A DNA stretch of 7,828 nt, taken from DAOPXV01 sp035352535 (GTDB lineage: Bacteria; Muiribacteriota; UBA9980). Made by a program: the position numbers and the translations under genes. The notes below the pieces were generated by a model, which was given only the letters and a program-made list of their open reading frames with translations, did no database searches and was not told where the DNA came from. The DNA is taken from positions 1 through 7,828 of the forward strand of contig CAZJFS010000196.1 of assembly GCA_964545075.1 (NCBI GenBank), read 5' to 3'. Within the stretch, counting starts at the first letter, position 1, and the number at the start of each line of letters is the position of its first letter. Positions 4,900 through 7,828 of the stretch are shown one piece after another.

Positions 4900-6438
4900 T
4901 TAATAAGGAAATGAAACGGTGAAGACGGACCCTTCGCCGACTTTGCTTTTACAGCTTATCTCGCCTTTATGCTGCGCGATTATGGCCTGGCATATTGAAA
5001 GTCCCAGTCCGGTACCTTCGCCGGCGGGTTTGGTCGTGAAGAACGGCTCGAATATGTTGGCCAGGACGTCCTCGTTCATGCCGCATCCTGTATCGCTTAT
5101 ATCTATGAAAATACGGTTTTTCCTTCTTGACATTGATATTTTCACCATGCCTCCATTCGAAACTGGAATGGCGTAAATGGCGTTGGTGATAAGATTTACG
5201 AATACCTGTTCGAGCTGAGAGGCGTTTCCGATTATGTTTATGTCGGGCAGCATATCTTCGAATATTATTTTGACTATTTCAGCTTTTTTGTTGGCTTTGG
5301 AATGAGCTATCGAATTTTGTATGATATTACATAGATTTATGCTGTCTTGAAAGCTTGGAACGACTTTCACGAAATCAAGCGTGTTGGAGATGATCTTTTG
5401 TATTCTTGCGACCGATTCGTCTAATTGCTTTACGTCCTTTTCAAATTCCTCATCGTGCAGATCCTCGAATCTGAAGAATATGCAGTCGCGGGCGAGAGAT
5501 ATTACCGTCAGCGGATTTTTAATATCATGAACGATCTCTGAAACCGTTTTTCCAAGAAGTATCATTTTGTCGTTTTGCATGATCTGGCGCTCAAGGACTT
5601 TTTTTTCGGTAATGTTATGCGCCATGATGACTATTCCATCGCCATTATTTCCTTTTTGAGGGTTGAGGATGAAAGCGGAAAAGTTGGTGATAAGTTTTTT
5701 TCCGTCGAAGGCTCGTATATGAATTTCCCGGTTATAGATACTTTTAACGGATGAAAGTTCATTTATTATTGTCTGATACTGGTTTTCATAAAAAAGTATC
5801 TCTATGTGCTTTCCGATAAGTTCGGCGGCTTTTATTTTCAGGCTCGTTTCCGCGCCGGAGTTAAATATAATGGTTTTTTCCTGGGGGTCCAGAACTATTA
5901 TTATTTCGGAGGAATTTCCTATAACGTTGTATAGAAAATTACGGTTTTCGGTAAGCGAGTCGTGCGCCTTTAAAAGCTCGCCGTAATTTTTCACGAGCTT
6001 TTCATTTGAAAGACGCAGCCTTTTCTGGTTTTCGAGCGTAATATTCTTTAAAAATCTAAAAGCGGCCGAAGGGTAGCGCGCCGAAAAACGCTTGAAGCTG
6101 TCTTCGTTGAGCCCGATTAGCTGGGTGTGAGACGCCGCGACCGCGTTGGCGCTTCTGAAGACGTTATCTAAAAACGACATTTCGCCGAAAAATTCGGTAG
6201 CGTTGAAATGAGCTATTTCATAAGATTTTCCATCTTCGGAATTTTTATAAATCTTGACCATGCCGGATGATATCATAAATATATCCGAGCCCATATCGTT
6301 TTCCTTGAATATCATCTGACCCGGCTGGTAATTGTGAATGGAGGCGAATTCAAGGATGTCCTTGATCTCGCTGTCTAAAAGATTGCTTAAAATACTTATT
6401 TTTTTAACAAGCTCTAATTCCGCGCGAATGTTTTCCAG
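4900..6438 (-). CDS. Soluble sensor histidine kinase: cNMP-binding, PAS, HisKA, HATPase
   Basis: Using a CTG start at 6436-6438 the protein has 512 residues; the first ATG (6313-6315) gives 471. The 41 codons above that ATG encode ELELVKKISILSNLLDSEIK and then FASIHNYQPGQ, the normal beginning of a cyclic-nucleotide-binding domain, so the ATG start would cut the domain. GGAGGA (6443-6448) lies 4 nt before CTG and 13 nt before an ATT (6427-6429). The frame is closed by TAA at 6454-6456. Domains (512-aa numbering): cNMP-type barrel about 10-140, with GEMSFLDNVFRSA (85-97) as the phosphate-binding cassette including its Arg95; coiled linker; PAS about 163-275; HisKA with H304 in SEIVHDIKNPL; HATPase_c with N415, DTGCGM (449-454) and GEGTGLGLS (473-481). 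There are no TM segments, so it is cytoplasmic. No response regulator gene is adjacent. The ligand could be any cyclic nucleotide. It converges with the split cyclase. Confidence 0.85.
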   Translation of the reverse strand: MENIRAELELVKKISILSNLLDSEIKDILEFASIHNYQPGQMIFKENDMGSDIFMISSGMVKIYKNSEDGKSYEIAHFNATEFFGEMSFLDNVFRSANAVAASHTQLIGLNEDSFKRFSARYPSAAFRFLKNITLENQKRLRLSNEKLVKNYGELLKAHDSLTENRNFLYNVIGNSSEIIIVLDPQEKTIIFNSGAETSLKIKAAELIGKHIEILFYENQYQTIINELSSVKSIYNREIHIRAFDGKKLITNFSAFILNPQKGNNGDGIVIMAHNITEKKVLERQIMQNDKMILLGKTVSEIVHDIKNPLTVISLARDCIFFRFEDLHDEEFEKDVKQLDESVARIQKIISNTLDFVKVVPSFQDSINLCNIIQNSIAHSKANKKAEIVKIIFEDMLPDINIIGNASQLEQVFVNLITNAIYAIPVSNGGMVKISMSRRKNRIFIDISDTGCGMNEDVLANIFEPFFTTKPAGEGTGLGLSICQAIIAQHKGEISCKSKVGEGSVFTVSFPY

Positions 6439-6442
6439 AAAG

Positions 6443-6448
6443 TCCTCC
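6443..6448 (-). promoter_or_regulatory. Ribosome binding site that sets the kinase start
   Basis: GGAGGA on the minus strand, the only strong Shine-Dalgarno sequence between the in-frame stop (6454-6456) and the first ATG (6315). Its place argues for initiation at CTG 6438 or ATT 6429, not at ATG 6315, which has no good site before it. Confidence 0.6.
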
Positions 6449-6471
6449 GGCCGTTAAGCGGCAAAATATTT

Positions 6472-6477
6472 ATTATA
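6472..6477 (-). promoter_or_regulatory. Probable -10 box of histidine kinase gene
   Basis: A perfect TATAAT on the minus strand, about 34 bp before the proposed CTG start, expected transcript start near 6465. The -35 region is poor (TTAAAG at 18 bp spacing), so activation by a bound regulator is possible. The surrounding sequence is very AT-rich. Confidence 0.45.
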
Positions 6478-6511
6478 GATCACATTTTAATTTTACTTTA
6501 AAAATATGTTT

Positions 6512-6607
6512 TTTTCAAGACAATTTTTCAGGTAATTTTTCAGGTATTTGTCTTTTTAAATAAATATATTCTGGATGCCTGATTAAAAAAGTCTTGAAAA
6601 TTAAGAC
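6512..6607. repeat. Cluster of inverted and tandem repeats in divergent control region
   Basis: TTTTCAAGAC (6512-6521) is the exact reverse complement of GTCTTGAAAA (6591-6600). A second pair, AAGACAA (6517-6523) and TTGTCTT (6548-6554), encloses two exact head-to-tail copies of AATTTTTCAGGT (6522-6533, 6534-6545). GTCTT (6591-6595) and AAGAC (6603-6607) form another inverted pair overlapping the -35 box of the BtpA-family gene. The recurring GTCTT/AAGAC core suggests binding sites of one dimeric regulator serving the kinase gene, the BtpA-family gene, or both. Confidence 0.5.
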
Positions 6608-6622
6608 GGGTAGTATTAAAAT
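6594..6622 (+). promoter_or_regulatory. Promoter of BtpA/SgcQ-family gene
   Basis: TTGAAA (6594-6599), 17 bp, TAAAAT (6617-6622): each box matches the sigma70 consensus in five of six bases. Start expected near 6629, about 22 nt before the ATG. The -35 lies inside the GTCTT-N7-AAGAC inverted repeat, a position suited to repression. Confidence 0.65.
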
Positions 6623-6650
6623 ATATCAAAAATAATAGTGAGGGCGTCAA

Positions 6651-7475
6651 ATGAAATTAAAAAAATTCGAGGACATATTTTTGGTAAAAAAACCCGTTAT
6701 CGCCATGATTCACGTTGGAGCGCTTCCGGGAACTCCGGGCTATGGCGGAAGCGTTAAAGATATAATCGATGTCGTGAGATCCGAAGCAATTATGTATAAA
6801 AAAGCCGGGGTCGATGCGATAGCTATTGAAAACATGCACGACATACCTTATCTTAAAAATCATGTCGGGCCCGAGATAACTTCGATCATGAGCATTTGCG
6901 GTTTTGAGGCGAAAGCTCTTTCCGGTCTTCCCTGCGGCATTCAAATACTCGCGGGCGCTAACAGGGAAGCCATGGCTTCAGCTCACGCGGCCGGTCTCGA
7001 TTTCATACGCGCCGAAGGATTCGTTTTCGCGCATGTCGCGGACGAAGGAATAATCGAATCCAACGCCGGCGATATCCTGCGCTACAGAAAAATGATAGGC
7101 GCTGAAAATGTAATGGTCTTTACCGATATCAAGAAAAAACACAGTTCTCATTCCATAACGGCTGATACGAGCATAGGCGAAACCGCTCATGCCGCCGAAT
7201 TTTTTTTGAGCGACGGGCTTATCGTGACGGGCGTCGCCACCGGATCTGAAGCGAGCATAGATGAGATAAATTCCGTAAAGAAATCGGTTAAAATACCGGT
7301 TATGGTAGGCTCCGGAGTAAATTACGATAACGTCGAAGAATATCTCGATGCTTCCGACGCCATGATAATCGGCACGTACTTTAAAAAGGGCGGTCGCTGG
7401 GAAAATACCGTTGATCTGGAACGCACAAAAAAATTCATGGAAAAAGTAAAAAAACTTAGAAAAAATATAAAATAG
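6651..7475 (+). CDS. BtpA/SgcQ family TIM-barrel protein
   Basis: 274 residues, full family length. ATG 6651 follows GAGGG (6640-6644) with a 6-nt gap. Family signatures run throughout: PVIAMIHVGALPGTPGYGG (15-33), GVDAIAIENMHDIPY (53-67), IQILAGANREAMASAHAAGLDFIRAEG (97-123), DEGIIESNAGDILRYR (131-146), FTDIKKKHSSH (157-167), DGLIVTGVATG (189-199), PVMVGSGVNYDNVEEYL (216-232) and IIGTYFKKGGRW (240-251). The pattern is a beta/alpha barrel with a phosphate-binding GSG and GT pair near the C-terminus. The family includes BtpA, needed for photosystem I assembly in cyanobacteria, and SgcQ, encoded with sugar-uptake genes in enterobacteria. Most members in non-photosynthetic bacteria have no proven substrate; a phosphosugar or nucleoside-type ligand is a guess. 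It is a single-gene unit here, with its own promoter and a terminator downstream, so the context gives no pathway. Confidence 0.92.
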   Translation: MKLKKFEDIFLVKKPVIAMIHVGALPGTPGYGGSVKDIIDVVRSEAIMYKKAGVDAIAIENMHDIPYLKNHVGPEITSIMSICGFEAKALSGLPCGIQILAGANREAMASAHAAGLDFIRAEGFVFAHVADEGIIESNAGDILRYRKMIGAENVMVFTDIKKKHSSHSITADTSIGETAHAAEFFLSDGLIVTGVATGSEASIDEINSVKKSVKIPVMVGSGVNYDNVEEYLDASDAMIIGTYFKKGGRWENTVDLERTKKFMEKVKKLRKNIK

Positions 7476-7561
7476 AAAAAAGATAAAAGCGAATAAAGAA
7501 CAGATAGTGAAGGCGTTTCGCGATCCTCGTGTTTAACGTTATCCGCAATATATGAAAAAAT

Positions 7562-7593
7562 AAAAACAGCCTCCGGTGATGGAGGCTGTTTTT
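7562..7593 (+). terminator. Strong intrinsic terminator after BtpA-family gene
   Basis: AAAAACAGCCTCC (7562-7574) pairs perfectly with GGAGGCTGTTTTT (7581-7593) around a 6-nt loop, giving an 8-bp GC-rich core and a T-run. Because A and T runs flank both sides it should work in both directions, also ending the minus-strand transcript from 7828. The 86 bp between the CDS and this hairpin hold nothing else I can recognise. Confidence 0.9.
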
Positions 7594-7612
7594 ATACCTT
7601 AACGTTTCTGTT

Positions 7613-7705
7613 TTACTTAACTCTTATCGCATTCCTGCCCGTAGGCTCCCAGCTCCCGCCCTTGCGAGGCGCTTTGTTCCATGTATTGGCATGCGTGGGT
7701 GGCAT
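7613..7705 (-). other. Short open frame of 30 codons in GC-rich patch, doubtful gene
   Basis: From ATG 7703-7705 to TAA 7613-7615 the minus strand encodes a basic 30-residue peptide, including KAPRKGGSWEPTGRNAIRVK at its end. No ribosome site precedes the ATG. It is in the same frame as the gene ending at 7730, whose TAA separates the two. An overlapping frame (7617-7721) of 34 codons and a long open plus-strand frame also cross the patch, which is expected in GC-rich sequence. I do not recognise the peptide. The patch may be a repeat element rather than a gene. Confidence 0.2.
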
Positions 7706-7710
7706 GCGTG
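7687..7710. repeat. Two-copy 11-bp direct repeat in GC-rich patch
   Basis: TGGCATGCGTG occurs at 7687-7697 and again at 7700-7710 (13-bp period, GG between). Each copy holds the palindrome GCATGC. The stretch 7621-7720 is 64% G+C by direct count, well above the sequences on both sides. Confidence 0.6.
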
Positions 7711-7729
7711 CCGGGCGGCATTTATTTAA

Positions 7730-7828
7730 TTATTCCACTTTTAAAATGACGAGCTTTTCGCGTTTTTGATCGGCCGAGAAAGCGTATATCTCGCCTTTGG
7801 GCGATATTACAAAGTGTTTCGTCGGCAT
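7730..7828 (-). CDS. C-terminus of unknown protein, possibly beta-propeller
   Basis: The last 32 residues of a minus-strand gene entering from the right edge, ending VILKVE and TAA (7730-7732). The sequence FVISPKGEIYAFSADQKREK has the look of a propeller blade (short strand, S-P-x-G-x-I-Y, then a strand), as in NHL-type or six-bladed beta-propeller proteins, but 32 residues are too few to assign. An ATG codon falls exactly at the edge (7826-7828); it may be internal. Transcription would end at the bidirectional hairpin 7562-7593. Confidence 0.55.
   Translation of the reverse strand: MPTKHFVISPKGEIYAFSADQKREKLVILKVE

Noticed and set aside
4863..4900. Stem ATCGGA / TCCGAT between the convergent cyclase and kinase genes as a terminator
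   Set aside because: Only 6 bp with a loop of more than 20 nt and no T-run; no convincing terminator is seen in this 41-bp gap.
6313..6315. ATG 6315 as the kinase start
   Set aside because: It would remove the first strand and helix of the cyclic-nucleotide-binding domain, and no ribosome site precedes it; the coding pattern continues for about 41 codons upstream.
6522..6545. Two tandem 12-bp units as a CRISPR or satellite array
   Set aside because: Only two copies without spacers; better read as part of a regulatory site cluster.
7508..7537. Mini open frame starting with GTG after the BtpA-family gene
   Set aside because: Only nine codons, no ribosome site, and located before the terminator in what looks like ordinary 3' untranslated sequence.

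Overview
The window is protein-coding bacterial DNA of modest GC content, densely packed and with standard stop codons (TAA, TGA and TAG all used). There is no rRNA, tRNA, CRISPR array or recognisable transposase. The content suggests an anaerobic, Gram-negative-type bacterium: a phosphate butyryltransferase start, a membrane polyferredoxin, an exported Cys-rich protein, a CHASE2-type sensor and a soluble multidomain histidine kinase. I cannot name a phylum with confidence; an uncultivated anaerobic lineage is plausible but is inference.

Positions 1-2477 (minus strand) hold an apparent operon. In transcription order it encodes a secreted Cys-rich 160-aa protein (1892-2374), a NapH-like membrane protein with two [4Fe-4S] motifs (1047-1805), a membrane-anchored HMA-like protein whose CxxC site is degenerate (577-1032), and a 92-aa two-helix membrane protein starting with TTG (302-580). 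After a weak hairpin comes the N-terminus of phosphate butyryltransferase (1-220). The first four look like one envelope redox or metal-handling module; I do not recognise it as a named system. A good sigma70-type promoter sits at 2448-2477.

Positions 2478-4858 (plus strand) hold a divergent gene with an essentially perfect consensus promoter (TTGACA, 17 bp, TATAAT). It encodes a CHASE2 - three TM helices - GAF - GGDEF diguanylate cyclase. A single in-frame TAA at 4259-4261 cuts the protein inside the GAF domain, and the GGDEF half (GGEEF active site, RxxD inhibitory site) continues in the same frame with no standard start codon of its own in a suitable place.

Positions 4900-6438 (minus strand) encode a soluble sensor histidine kinase with an N-terminal cyclic-nucleotide-binding-type domain, a PAS domain, HisKA and HATPase_c. 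Its first 41 or so residues lie upstream of the first available ATG, so the real start appears to be non-canonical (CTG or ATT after a GGAGGA) or has been lost. The region between it and the next gene (6460-6640) carries tandem and inverted repeats that look like regulatory sites.

Positions 6651-7475 (plus strand) encode a complete BtpA/SgcQ-family TIM-barrel protein with its own promoter and a strong intrinsic terminator (7562-7593). The last stretch holds a GC-rich patch of unknown nature with an 11-bp direct repeat (7613-7721) and the C-terminus of a minus-strand protein that may be a beta-propeller (7730-7828).

The two central signalling genes (cyclase and kinase) are convergent, and both carry an apparent defect in expression (a nonsense codon and a missing start). 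This is the most unusual aspect of the window, next to the unnamed redox/metal cassette.
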